DNA of 64,000 nt. Source: Vibrio palustris (GTDB lineage: Bacteria > Pseudomonadota > Gammaproteobacteria > Enterobacterales > Vibrionaceae). A model generated the notes under the pieces. That model did not search any database and was not told the origin of the DNA. It was given only the letters and a program-made list of their open reading frames with translations. The position numbers and the translations under genes are program-made. Each line of letters begins with the position of its first letter. Positions within the stretch are counted from its first letter, which is position 1. Location of the stretch: contig NZ_AP024887.1 in assembly GCF_024346995.1 (NCBI RefSeq), positions 806,001 through 870,000 of the forward strand. The letters are read 5' to 3'. Shown one piece after another: positions 55,214-64,000 of this stretch.

Positions 55214-55332
55214 CACCACATGAAAACAATTTACTAAGTGTTTAGATGCGTAAAGTGAGAAGAACTCAGCATGAGAGCAAAAAAAGGACTTACTAAAAAG
55301 TTTTTAACTATTTTCGATTTAGGAGATTCAAT

Positions 55333-58077
55333 ATGGCTGTAACTAACTTAGCTGAACTCGATGCCCTTGTGGCACGTGTCAAAAAAGCTCAGGAAGAGTT
55401 TTCGACTTATTCACAAGAACAAGTCGATAAAATTTTTCGAGCGGCTTCTCTAGCGGCTAACCAAGCGCGTATTCCGCTTGCGCAGCAGGCGGTTGCTGAG
55501 TCAGGAATGGGGATTGTGGAAGACAAGGTGATCAAAAACCACTTTGCATCAGAATATATTTACAACAAATATAAAGATGAACAAACCTGTGGTGTACTCG
55601 AAGAAGATGACAGCATGGGCACCATGACTATCGCAGAGCCGGTTGGTATTATCTGCGGTATTGTGCCAACAACTAACCCAACCTCGACAGCGATTTTTAA
55701 ATCACTTATTTCTTTAAAGACTCGTAACGGGATTATTTTCTCACCACACCCACGGGCCAAACACTCGACTAATGATGCAGCAAAACTTGTGCTTGATGCG
55801 GCTGTCGCTGCGGGCGCACCGAAAGACATCATTGGGTGGATTGATGAGCCATCGGTTGAACTTTCTAATGCGCTGATGCGCCATGAAGACCTTGCATTGA
55901 TTCTCGCGACAGGTGGACCGGGGATGGTGAAAGCCGCGTATTCTTCTGGTAAACCCGCGATTGGTGTTGGTGCGGGTAACGTGCCAGTGGTGATTGATGA
56001 AACGGCGGATATCAAACGAGCGGTGGCGTCTGTATTGATGTCTAAAACATTCGATAACGGTGTTGTGTGTGCGTCTGAGCAAGCCGTCATCGTTGTTGAT
56101 GAGGTCTATGAGCAAGTGAAAGAGCGTTTTGCTTCTCATAAAGGCTATGTACTTAGTAAAGACGAAGCGACAAAAGTACGTGATGTATTACTTATCGATG
56201 GTGCTTTGAATGCGAAGATTGTCGGCCAGCCAGCAACGAAAATTGCTGAGATGGCAAACATCACAGTCCCTTCTGATACCAAAGTGCTGATTGGTGAAGG
56301 CTTGCATGGCAAAGTTACGACAGAAGATGCGTTTGCTCATGAAAAATTATCACCTACGTTAGGTATGTTCCGTGCCACTGATTTTGAAGATGCGGTTAAA
56401 CAAGCGGTGCATATGGTAGAAATCGGCGGTATCGGCCATACATCCGGTTTGTATACCAATCAAGATATGAATCAAGATCGCATTTTATACTTCGGTGACA
56501 AACTCAAAACGGCGCGTATTTTGATTAATATCCCAACGACTCATGGTGGTATTGGTGACCTATATAACTTCAATATTGCCCCATCGTTAACGTTGGGTTG
56601 CGGCTCTTGGGGTGGGAACTCTATCTCTGAAAACGTGGGCCCTAAACATCTAATCAACAAAAAAATTGTTGCGAAACGAGCTGAAAATATGTTGTGGCAC
56701 AAACTTCCTAAATCCATCTACTTCCGCCGTGGTTCACTCCCTGTGGCATTAACGGATTTGGAAGACAAAAAACGCGCGTTCCTAGTGACTGACCGCTATC
56801 TATTCAATAATGGTTATGCCGACGAGATTGTTGACTTATTGAAAGCGCAAGGCATCGAAGTTCAGACTTTTTACGAAGTAGAAGCCGATCCAACATTATC
56901 TATCGTACGCAAAGGTGCCGAGCAAATGAATAGCTTTAAACCTGATGTGATTTTAGCGTTGGGTGGCGGTTCACCGATGGATGCAGCGAAAATTATGTGG
57001 GTGATGTACGAGCACCCTGAAACCGAGTTTGAAGAATTGGCAATGCGCTTTATGGACATCCGCAAACGTATCTACAAATTCCCTAAAATGGGTAAAAAAG
57101 CAGACTTGGTGTGTGTAACTACCACCTCGGGTACTGGCTCAGAAGTGACACCGTTTGCGGTTGTGACGGACGATAAAACTGGCGCGAAATACCCACTGGC
57201 TGATTATGAAATTACGCCTAGTATGGCAATTGTTGATGCCAACTTAGTGATGAATATGCCGAAATCTTTGACCGCCTTCGGTGGTTACGATGCAGTGGTT
57301 CACTCGCTAGAAGCGTATGTATCGGTGATGGCGAGTGAATATTCAGACGGGCAAGCATTACAAGCGTTGAAACTGCTTAAAGCTTACTTACCGTCTAGCT
57401 ACTCAAACGGTGCCAAAGATCCGATTGCTCGTGAGCGGGTTCATAACGCAGCAACGATTGCTGGTATCGCATTTGCAAATGCTTTCCTTGGGGTATGTCA
57501 CTCAATGGCGCATAAGCTAGGGGCTGAGTTCCATATCCCTCACGGGTTAGCCAACGCGTTACTGATGGAAAACGTGGTACGCTACAATGCCAATGATAAC
57601 CCAACCAAGCAAGCAGCATTTTCTCAATACGACCGTCCGCAAGCGCGCCGTCGTTATGCTGAAGTGGCTGAGCATCTTGGTTTGGCAAAACCTGGTGACC
57701 ATACCGCCGAGAAGATTCAAGCTTTGTTATCTTGGTTACATGAGTTGAAAGTAGAATTAGACATTCCATTGTCTATTCAAGCTGCGGGTGTCAATGAAGC
57801 TGATTTCTTTGCGAAACTAGAAGAGCTAGCAGTAGAGGCGTTCGATGACCAATGTACAGGTGCTAATCCTCGTTATCCATTGATTAGCGAGTTAAAAGAA
57901 GTTCTGATTGCATCTTACTATGGTAATGCTTATGTAGAAGGGGAAACCTTTGAAGGTACGACGGTCATTAAGAAAAAAGCTGACCAAGTGGCTGCGGTAA
58001 AACGTGCTCATGAAGAAGCGAAAGCACAACAAGAAGCCCCTAAGTCTGCCGCTAAGAAAACCAAAAGCGAAGCTTAA
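55333..58077 (+). CDS. adhE: Bifunctional acetaldehyde-CoA/alcohol dehydrogenase AdhE
   Basis: A 914-residue fermentative enzyme that reduces acetyl-CoA to acetaldehyde and on to ethanol with NADH. The N-terminal aldehyde dehydrogenase domain (about 1-440) has the catalytic Cys in NGVVCASEQ (about 246). The C-terminal iron-dependent alcohol dehydrogenase domain (about 450-870) has GGGSPMDAAK, the SGTGSEVTPFAVVTD block and the metal-binding histidines of AVVHSLEAYVS and GVCHSMAHKLG. The tail beyond 885 is Lys- and Ala-rich. AGGAG precedes the ATG. The FNR-like site upstream fits anaerobic induction. A 23-codon frame (55271-55342) overlaps its start. Confidence 0.97.
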   Translation: MAVTNLAELDALVARVKKAQEEFSTYSQEQVDKIFRAASLAANQARIPLAQQAVAESGMGIVEDKVIKNHFASEYIYNKYKDEQTCGVLEEDDSMGTMTIAEPVGIICGIVPTTNPTSTAIFKSLISLKTRNGIIFSPHPRAKHSTNDAAKLVLDAAVAAGAPKDIIGWIDEPSVELSNALMRHEDLALILATGGPGMVKAAYSSGKPAIGVGAGNVPVVIDETADIKRAVASVLMSKTFDNGVVCASEQAVIVVDEVYEQVKERFASHKGYVLSKDEATKVRDVLLIDGALNAKIVGQPATKIAEMANITVPSDTKVLIGEGLHGKVTTEDAFAHEKLSPTLGMFRATDFEDAVKQAVHMVEIGGIGHTSGLYTNQDMNQDRILYFGDKLKTARILINIPTTHGGIGDLYNFNIAPSLTLGCGSWGGNSISENVGPKHLINKKIVAKRAENMLWHKLPKSIYFRRGSLPVALTDLEDKKRAFLVTDRYLFNNGYADEIVDLLKAQGIEVQTFYEVEADPTLSIVRKGAEQMNSFKPDVILALGGGSPMDAAKIMWVMYEHPETEFEELAMRFMDIRKRIYKFPKMGKKADLVCVTTTSGTGSEVTPFAVVTDDKTGAKYPLADYEITPSMAIVDANLVMNMPKSLTAFGGYDAVVHSLEAYVSVMASEYSDGQALQALKLLKAYLPSSYSNGAKDPIARERVHNAATIAGIAFANAFLGVCHSMAHKLGAEFHIPHGLANALLMENVVRYNANDNPTKQAAFSQYDRPQARRRYAEVAEHLGLAKPGDHTAEKIQALLSWLHELKVELDIPLSIQAAGVNEADFFAKLEELAVEAFDDQCTGANPRYPLISELKEVLIASYYGNAYVEGETFEGTTVIKKKADQVAAVKRAHEEAKAQQEAPKSAAKKTKSEA

Positions 58078-58131
58078 TAATACGACGCAATTGATACGAC
58101 TTAATTAATACGAAAAGACACATAAGTGATA

Positions 58132-58162
58132 AAAACCCTACTGTCATGCAGTAGGGTTTTTT
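58132..58162 (+). terminator. Intrinsic terminator of adhE
   Basis: AAAACCCTACTG and CAGTAGGGTTTT pair over 12 bp with a small loop, followed by T residues. Confidence 0.88.
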
Positions 58163-58201
58163 TCTGCCGATGAGAGTATTCTCTGTGAGTATTATTAAAA
58201 C

Positions 58202-58228
58202 AAAAAAATCCCCGCTGAGGCGAGGATT
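58202..58228 (-). terminator. Terminator of the second sulP gene
   Basis: On the minus strand AATCCTCGC and GCGGGGATT pair over 9 bp (one G-T) around CTCA, followed by seven T residues. Confidence 0.8.
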
Positions 58229-58309
58229 CTAATGTGTCACTTTAGTGCGTTGTAACCATGGCCGATGCCGGGCACCGACTTAGTGTACTACACGCATTGT
58301 CTATTGATT

Positions 58310-59869
58310 TTAATCGGCGAGAGAGTTCGTCGCGACTTTATAAATCGGGTCTTCTTCGCTGTTCACTTCCACTAAACTGCCGGCTTTTTTCAATAGCGCG
58401 CGACAATCTTTACTTAAGTGGCGTAAATGAATCACTTTACCTTTAGAAGAATAACGTTCAGCAACAGTTTCAATGGCTTCGATGGCTGAATGATCCACTA
58501 CACGTGAGCGAGCGAAGTCAATAACCACTTCTTTTGGATCATTATCGGCATCAAAAATCTCAGTGAAATTTGCCGCCGAGCTAAAAAAGATAGGCCCATC
58601 GATTTTATAGGTTTTTACCCCTGATGAGTCTGTCTCTTGTTTAGCGCTAATATGTTTCGCATGTTGCCATGCAAACATCAGTGCTGATGCAATCACACCA
58701 ATACCTACTGCCATGGCAAGGTCTGTGAAGACAGTGACAACTGTCACCAACACAATCAAAAAGAAATCTTGCTTTGGTACGCGGCGTGCTAATGAGAAGG
58801 TTGCCCATTCAAACGTACCAATGACCACCATGAACATGACGCCCACAAGTGCGGCAAGAGGGATCATCTCAATCAATGATGAAGTGAACAGAATAAACAT
58901 GAGTAGAGCGATAGCGGCAGTAATTCCTGATAAACGGCCACGACCACCTGAGTTAATGTTGATCATTGACTGACCAATCATAGCGCAGCCACCCATCGCG
59001 CCGAAGAAAGAACATCCAACGTTAGCCAAACCTTGGCCAATACATTCGCGGTTAGATTTACCACGAGTGTTCGTCATTTCATCGATAACCGTCAGTGTTA
59101 GCAAAGATTCGATCAACCCCACACCTGCTAAAATCAGTGAGTATGGTGTGATAATTTGCAGCGTTTCCCACGTGAAAGGCACTTGTGGTATTGAGAAGCT
59201 CGGTAGGTTACCTGCCATTGTGGCATCCGCATTCCCCGTCATTGAACGTAGGAAGTCGACCACTGTGCGTGTATCTAAATTAAAGAACTGCACAATCAAC
59301 GTAATAATGACGATCGCTGCCAAAGAAGATGGCACTGCTGTTGTCAGTTTGGGTAAAAAGTGAATGATAGCCATGGTCAGTAATACCAAGCCTAACATGA
59401 TCATCATCTTATCTTGGCCAAGCCAATGCATTGAACCGTCTACCCCAGGGGCTTTAAATTGACCTAATTGCGCTAAAAAGATAACGATAGCCAGTCCGTT
59501 AACAAAACCAATCATCACAGGGGTAGGGACAATACGAATAAATTTACCGAGCTTAAAAACGCCGGCTAAAAGTTGGAATATGCCCGCTAATAGTACGGCT
59601 GCGAATAAATATTGGACGCCATGATTGGCAACTAAGCTAACCATTACCACCGCCATAGAGCCGGTGGCGCCAGAGATCATACCTGGACGACCGCCAAAAA
59701 TAGACGTAATTAAACCGACAAGGAAAGCGGCGTATAAACCGACCATTGGTTCCACGCCCGCGACAAAGGCAAATGCGACTGCTTCTGGCACTAATGCAAG
59801 TGCGACCGTTAAACCAGACAGCACATCGTTTTTAACCGAGTGCTTAGTAAACTGCGGAAATTCAAACAT
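58310..59869 (-). CDS. SulP family anion transporter with STAS domain (second copy)
   Basis: A 519-residue SulP transporter with the same family blocks as the first ([65 protein letters not shown]) and a C-terminal STAS domain (about 405-500). It is a clear paralogue of the gene at 43119-44609 but has no Usp partner. As I recall, a SulP gene lies at this place between adhE and rne in V. cholerae, so this is likely the core copy. Confidence 0.93.
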   Translation of the reverse strand: MFEFPQFTKHSVKNDVLSGLTVALALVPEAVAFAFVAGVEPMVGLYAAFLVGLITSIFGGRPGMISGATGSMAVVMVSLVANHGVQYLFAAVLLAGIFQLLAGVFKLGKFIRIVPTPVMIGFVNGLAIVIFLAQLGQFKAPGVDGSMHWLGQDKMMIMLGLVLLTMAIIHFLPKLTTAVPSSLAAIVIITLIVQFFNLDTRTVVDFLRSMTGNADATMAGNLPSFSIPQVPFTWETLQIITPYSLILAGVGLIESLLTLTVIDEMTNTRGKSNRECIGQGLANVGCSFFGAMGGCAMIGQSMININSGGRGRLSGITAAIALLMFILFTSSLIEMIPLAALVGVMFMVVIGTFEWATFSLARRVPKQDFFLIVLVTVVTVFTDLAMAVGIGVIASALMFAWQHAKHISAKQETDSSGVKTYKIDGPIFFSSAANFTEIFDADNDPKEVVIDFARSRVVDHSAIEAIETVAERYSSKGKVIHLRHLSKDCRALLKKAGSLVEVNSEEDPIYKVATNSLAD

Positions 59870-60051
59870 GTTGATTGTTTCTCATTTAGTAAAAGGGGTG
59901 TTGCTAGCTGAATAAAACGTCTTTACATAGTAGTGAACAACTGTGAAATGCGTATTTCATCAGCAAGACGACAACTTGCAATAGAGGGCGCATGCTACAG
60001 AAATGTTGTGTTCAGTTCAATATAGAAGCGTTTCCTGACAATAATTCATAA

Positions 60052-60080
60052 AAAAAGGCTGCGATAAGCAGCCTTTTTAT
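60052..60080 (-). terminator. Terminator of rne
   Basis: AAAAGGCTGC and GCAGCCTTTT pair over 10 bp around GATAA, with A and T runs on both sides. rne ends 20 bases to its right and is read leftward. Confidence 0.85.
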
Positions 60081-60097
60081 TTTTACACTATCGAGAA

Positions 60098-63000
60098 TTA
60101 CTTCGACGTGTTCGCCATCTCAGCACTAGACTGACTGCGAGCAGCTTGACTACCAGCGCCTTTAGACTGATAACGCTCAGTACGGAATGGTGCCGCATTG
60201 ATCGTGATGGTTGCCATCTCATTACTTCCTGGTGCTTTAGTCATTGCTGACGCGGCATGCAGTTTGTAGTTTTTGACAACATTATCACTCGTCACTGTTT
60301 CAGAGTGCACAACGTTAATAGCTTCTGCTTGAACATTGGTTTCAACTGAAGTGTTGTCTGCCACTGTTGCGTTAACCATAGGCGCTGCGGTTTCAGCGTT
60401 GCTGGTTGCTTCGGCTGTTGTGATCTCTGGCGCCATGTCAGTCGTAGTGTCGGCAACTTGCTGCTGCGCAACGCTTGCATTGACCGTAGTGTCTTCAACA
60501 TGAGCTGCGACGGTGGTTTCCACTGTCACTTCTTCTGCTGGTTGAGATTTCACTAACGGCTCAGTCACTTGGCTGTCTTCTCGACGGATAATGACTTTAC
60601 CCATTGCCATCTCAGGGAATGCAAAGCCACCTGTCGGTACTGGCGTAACGTCTTGAGTTGACGCTTGCTCTGCTTTCTCTGCCTTCGGTGTCTGCTTAGT
60701 AATACCGTAACTTGGCATCACTTTACCCATTGCCATCTCTGGAGAGGCAACGCCACCTTTACGTAGGCGGAATGGGTTAGGGCGACGATCACGACCGCGA
60801 CGACGACGTTGTCCACTTGCGCGCAGATGACGAGGCGAGCGACGATTACGACGTTGCTTCTGCTCTTTCGGTTTATCCGTTTGCGCGTTGTCCGCTGCTG
60901 GTTCGTCTACTTGTACTTGTTGAGTGGTTGGTGTTTCTACGTGCTCATCCGGTTTCGCTTCAACAGGAGCTTGCGCCGTGACGTTTGTTTCTTGTGGCTT
61001 CTCAGTCACTTTAGAGTTTACACGTACTTGCTTGGTAAGCTTACGACGTTGACGACGTTCCTTAACCTTCGCATTTTGGTTTTGAGCTTCAGCTTGATTA
61101 TCTTTTTGCTGCGGCTTTTCTTTCTCTGGTGTTTGAGCTTCTTCAGCAATTTGACGACCTTGCTCTTGAACTTTATTTGGCTTGCTATCGTCACCTTCGT
61201 TGTTATTACGACGGTCTTGCTTTGGTTTGCGATCTTGGCGCGGCTTACGATCTTGTTTAGGTTTACGGTTTTGATTGCCGTTATCCTTATTATCGTTGGT
61301 GCTAGCCTTCGCATTAGGGGTCGCATTTTTATCTTGATCGGTCGAGTCAGCGTTACCGTTTTGGTTATTGGTATTCGCTGGTTTGTTATTACGACGATTC
61401 TGATTTCTGTCGCGTTGTGGGCGACGGCGATCATTATTATTGCTGTTGTTACCGTTATCACGACGCTGCTGATGAGACTTTTCTTTGTCGTCTTGGCTAT
61501 CTTCTTTTACTTCCGCTTTGACAGGCGCGGTTTCTTTAGCCGGTGCTGCTGGTTGTGGCTCCGGATTGAAAAACTTCTTCAGGCCAGTTAGGGCACGAGA
61601 CACTAGAGATGGGTGCGTCGCTGCTGGTTGGGCAGGTGTTGCAGTTTCTTCTGGTTTCTCTTGCTTTGGCGCACTGTTCGTTGAGTGAGAAGTAAAGCTT
61701 TTCAGAACAGGTTCTTCAATGCGTTTTGGTTTTAAAGACGCTTCGTTATTTTCTTTGCTCTCCGCTTCTTTTAGTGCTTCTAGTTTCTTAGGCACTAAGT
61801 AAGATAGGAGCTCTTGCTCTTCACCTTCACGGATGCGTAGAACTTCAAAGTGTGGGGTTTCCATATCCGAGTTAGGGATGATGGTAATTTTCACTTCTTG
61901 GTTACGCTCGATGTGATTCACAGAACGACGCTTTTCGTTCAATAGGTAAGAGGCAATTGAAACTGGGACAACAGCCAATACTTGAGCTGTATTGTCTTTC
62001 AATGCTTCTTCTTCGACTAAACGCAATACGGATAACGCCAATGACTCGTTATCACGAACAACGCCCGTACCAGAACAACGTGGACAAATATGGTGGCTTG
62101 CTTCGGCTAGAGAAGGGCTTAAACGCTGACGCGACATTTCCAACAAACCGAAACGAGAAATACGACCAATTTGTACCCGTGCACGGTCCATACGAACGGC
62201 TTCACGAATACGACTTTCTACTTCACGTTGATGGCGAACTGGCGTCATATCGATAAAATCGATGACCACTAAGCCGCCAAGATCACGTAAACGTAACTGA
62301 CGAGCGATTTCATCCGCCGCTTCTAAGTTTGTATTCAAAGCAGTTTCTTCGATATCTCCACCTTTCGTTGAACGTGAAGAGTTGATATCGATAGATGTGA
62401 GTGCTTCTGTAGGATCGATAACAATCGAGCCGCCAGATGGCAAGCGGACTTCACGTTGGAAAGCGGATTCAATTTGGCTTTCTATTTGGAAGTGGCTAAA
62501 TAGCGGTACATCACCGTCGTACTTTTTAACGCGGCTGACGAAATCTGGACGCACATCATTGATGTGTTCCATCACTCGGTCGTAAATGGTTTGGCTATCG
62601 ATCATAATTTCGCCGATATCTCGACGGAGATAATCACGAATCGCACGGACAACCACGTTACTTTCTTGGTGAATTAAGAACGGCGCCGGTTGAGACTTAG
62701 CGGCAACTTGGATGCGATCCCAAAGATTGGTCAAGTAACCGAAGTCACTACCAAGGTCTTCGGCACTTTTACCCACACCCGCGGTACGTACAATAATGCC
62801 TTTATCTTTTGGTAAGGTATCGATTGCTGCTTTTAGTGCTATTCGCTCTTCGCCTTCGATACGACGAGAAATACCACCCGCTTTCGGGTTGTTTGGCATA
62901 AGAACCAGGTAGCTACCCGCTAACGAGATCATCGTTGTTAGCGCAGCACCTTTGCTGCCACGTTCTTCTTTCTCTACCTGAACAATGACTTCTTGGCCTT

Positions 63001-63286
63001 CTTTCAGCACTTCTTTAATGCTTGGGCGGCCTTTAAAAGTATATCCAGAAGGGAAATATTCGCGAGCTATCTCTTTAAGAGGAAGGAAACCGTGTCTTTC
63101 TGCGCCGTAATCGACAAACGCTGCTTCCAAGCTTGGTTCAATGCGGGTAATACGTCCTTTGTATATGTTTGATTTCTTAGATTCGTGACCTGGACTTTCG
63201 ATGTCCAAATCGAATAAACGTTGGCCATCGACCAACGCGACACGCATCTCTTCTTTTTGAGTTGCGTTAATTAGCATTCTTTTCAT
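60098..63286 (-). CDS. rne: Ribonuclease E
   Basis: A 1062-residue endoribonuclease and degradosome scaffold. The N-terminal catalytic half has the S1 domain (about 38-120), the 5' sensor region, the DNase I-like site with Asp300 and Asp343 (E. coli Asp303 and Asp346), and the zinc-link cysteines Cys401 and Cys404. The C-terminal half is disordered and low in complexity, with Lys/Arg-Asn/Gln tracts around 620-760 that probably bind RNA, tandem RKPKQDR-type units, and two copies of a PEMAMGKV motif (about 843-852 and 888-897). A long leader precedes the ATG, where rne mRNAs are usually autoregulated. Confidence 0.97.
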   Translation of the reverse strand: MKRMLINATQKEEMRVALVDGQRLFDLDIESPGHESKKSNIYKGRITRIEPSLEAAFVDYGAERHGFLPLKEIAREYFPSGYTFKGRPSIKEVLKEGQEVIVQVEKEERGSKGAALTTMISLAGSYLVLMPNNPKAGGISRRIEGEERIALKAAIDTLPKDKGIIVRTAGVGKSAEDLGSDFGYLTNLWDRIQVAAKSQPAPFLIHQESNVVVRAIRDYLRRDIGEIMIDSQTIYDRVMEHINDVRPDFVSRVKKYDGDVPLFSHFQIESQIESAFQREVRLPSGGSIVIDPTEALTSIDINSSRSTKGGDIEETALNTNLEAADEIARQLRLRDLGGLVVIDFIDMTPVRHQREVESRIREAVRMDRARVQIGRISRFGLLEMSRQRLSPSLAEASHHICPRCSGTGVVRDNESLALSVLRLVEEEALKDNTAQVLAVVPVSIASYLLNEKRRSVNHIERNQEVKITIIPNSDMETPHFEVLRIREGEEQELLSYLVPKKLEALKEAESKENNEASLKPKRIEEPVLKSFTSHSTNSAPKQEKPEETATPAQPAATHPSLVSRALTGLKKFFNPEPQPAAPAKETAPVKAEVKEDSQDDKEKSHQQRRDNGNNSNNNDRRRPQRDRNQNRRNNKPANTNNQNGNADSTDQDKNATPNAKASTNDNKDNGNQNRKPKQDRKPRQDRKPKQDRRNNNEGDDSKPNKVQEQGRQIAEEAQTPEKEKPQQKDNQAEAQNQNAKVKERRQRRKLTKQVRVNSKVTEKPQETNVTAQAPVEAKPDEHVETPTTQQVQVDEPAADNAQTDKPKEQKQRRNRRSPRHLRASGQRRRRGRDRRPNPFRLRKGGVASPEMAMGKVMPSYGITKQTPKAEKAEQASTQDVTPVPTGGFAFPEMAMGKVIIRREDSQVTEPLVKSQPAEEVTVETTVAAHVEDTTVNASVAQQQVADTTTDMAPEITTAEATSNAETAAPMVNATVADNTSVETNVQAEAINVVHSETVTSDNVVKNYKLHAASAMTKAPGSNEMATITINAAPFRTERYQSKGAGSQAARSQSSAEMANTSK

Positions 63287-63901
63287 TGAAAAAATCTCAT
63301 TATCTTTATCTTTTGTTTTGATTTTTGTTCTTGCTGCTTTGAGTCGTTTTCAAGGTGCCTGATCCCATGGCTTATCGGTACAGCCTCCCGGCTGGAAGGG
63401 ATGCTCTGTGGGCACTTCAGTTACCACAGGCAAATACATAGCCTGTGATCCGCGGATATATGCGGTGGATACTCAACATGAAAAAGCGATGAGTGAGCAG
63501 CAAGAGGGACTTAACTAACCGTGTCTTACGCCACATGCTGCACATTAGTTTTCGACCTGTTACTCATTTAGTTGTATACAAGAGTGGCTCGGACAAATGG
63601 AACCGAGTAATCCTTATAAACAGGTGTGAACTATAGCAGCGACTGCGTAACTCAGCAATCTGCTTTATAAGAAAGCGAGTAAAATTTTGTTTCATCGCGC
63701 AAAAATTAACAAGTTGCTCTTTCCCCGATAAAAACCATCGAGAATGATGAACAAATTCGCATATTGTTTTTACTGGTATTTCGCAGTCTTTGAAAGTGGT
63801 TTGTGTCATTTTCTTGCTGTTCGACGTGAATTTGCCGAAAAAGTGAAATTTATATTAATCCGAAATATGCTTTTGCGAGGTTTACAGTTAGAATACGCGC
63901 C
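63287..63901. other. Divergent rne/rluC region with the rne leader
   Basis: A 615-bp gap. The rne leader on the minus strand includes a GC-rich hairpin region near 63370-63410 (GCCTCCCGGCTGGAAGG). In E. coli, RNase E binds its own leader to control its mRNA, and this structured segment may play the same role. The rluC promoter is near 63870. Short frames on the minus strand (63564-63809 and 63806-63988) look non-coding. Confidence 0.5.
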
Positions 63902-64000
63902 ATGAGTGAGATAAGAACCCAAGTCCAATTTGTCGAAATTGACGATGATATGGCTGGTCAGCGCATTGATAATTTTCTGCGTAACCAATTAAAAACCATC
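63902..64000 (+). CDS. rluC: 23S rRNA pseudouridine synthase RluC, N-terminal part
   Basis: The first 33 codons are visible: MSEIRTQVQFVEIDDDMAGQRIDNFLRNQL, which corresponds to the start of the S4 domain of RluC, the enzyme that modifies positions 955, 2504 and 2580 of 23S rRNA. The gene is divergent from rne, as in E. coli and Vibrio. It runs off the end of the window, so nothing can be said about the catalytic domain. Confidence 0.9.
   Translation, partial: MSEIRTQVQFVEIDDDMAGQRIDNFLRNQLKTI

Noticed and set aside
55560..56090. A 176-codon antisense frame inside adhE
   Set aside because: Mirror of a strongly coding region; no start signals or family.
60809..61591. A 260-codon open frame opposite the rne tail, rich in Leu, Val and Phe
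   Set aside because: It lies fully antisense to the low-complexity Lys/Arg/Asn/Gln-coding region of rne, which naturally gives a hydrophobic-looking mirror frame. No ribosome site or family is seen.
1..64000. CRISPR array or insertion sequence
   Set aside because: No regularly spaced short repeats and no transposase were seen. The only long repeats are the csp duplication, the att sites and the methyltransferase fragment.

Overview
The window is chromosomal DNA of a marine gammaproteobacterium, almost certainly a Vibrio or close Vibrionaceae relative. The evidence is the gene order (ccmC-I, mlaA, a VC2046-like gene, sodB, grxD, topB on one side; yejM-yejL/yejK, nhaC, asd, marC, adhE, a sulP gene, rne, rluC on the other), Vibrio-like proteins and AT-leaning codon use. 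As I recall the V. cholerae map, these two blocks lie close together there, so the roughly 36 kb between topB (ends 10.6 kb) and the tRNA-Pro/yejM block (starts 47.6 kb) looks like accessory DNA set into a conserved backbone.

Layout. 1-5.8 kb: the cytochrome c maturation operon ccmC(partial)-D-E-F-G-H-I, with five successive 4-base overlaps, then the lipid-asymmetry lipoprotein mlaA. 5.8-10.7 kb: a degenerate short-chain dehydrogenase, a VC2046-type small protein, Fe superoxide dismutase, monothiol glutaredoxin and topoisomerase III. 10.7-13.1 kb: DoxX and an HD-GYP cyclic-di-GMP phosphodiesterase. 13.43-25.72 kb: a genomic island of about 12.2 kb in the 3' end of tRNA-Ser(UGA), bounded by a perfect 31-bp direct repeat. 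It carries a broken integrase, two small unknown genes, a dGTP triphosphohydrolase (a family with known anti-phage members), a second intact tyrosine recombinase, a frameshifted MobV-like relaxase gene, a Sel1-repeat protein, a large zinc-hook-like ABC ATPase resembling RloC/SbcC-type proteins, and a HipB-like repressor with three tandem operators.

26-36.5 kb: metabolic genes: a D-2-hydroxyacid dehydrogenase, an unknown protein, a trypsin-fold lipoprotein, N-methyl-L-tryptophan oxidase (solA-like), a MetE-C-terminal-like methyltransferase, and a three-gene periplasmic GMC dehydrogenase operon (Tat-exported small subunit, FAD subunit, triheme cytochrome c) that depends on cytochrome c maturation such as the ccm system supplies. 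36.8-42.2 kb: a 1.1 kb direct duplication, each copy with a cold-shock gene and a 34-residue unannotated microprotein, flanking a fragment of the methyltransferase gene and a chemotaxis receptor. 42.2-47.7 kb: SulP transporter plus universal stress protein, a DMT exporter, a DJ-1/PfpI protein, a HAD phosphatase with a DOPA-dioxygenase-family protein, and tRNA-Pro(GGG). 47.7-64 kb: yejM, yejL, yejK, nhaC, asd, marC, adhE (with a well-placed FNR-like site), a second sulP, rne and the start of rluC.

The most interesting material is in the island: a cargo of candidate defence genes, three mobility genes whose ribosome binding sites each sit in the 3' arm of a hairpin, and evidence of decay in two of those genes. 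Outside it, the duplicated csp-microprotein module stands out. All calls come from reading the sequence and remembered family features; no database search was run.
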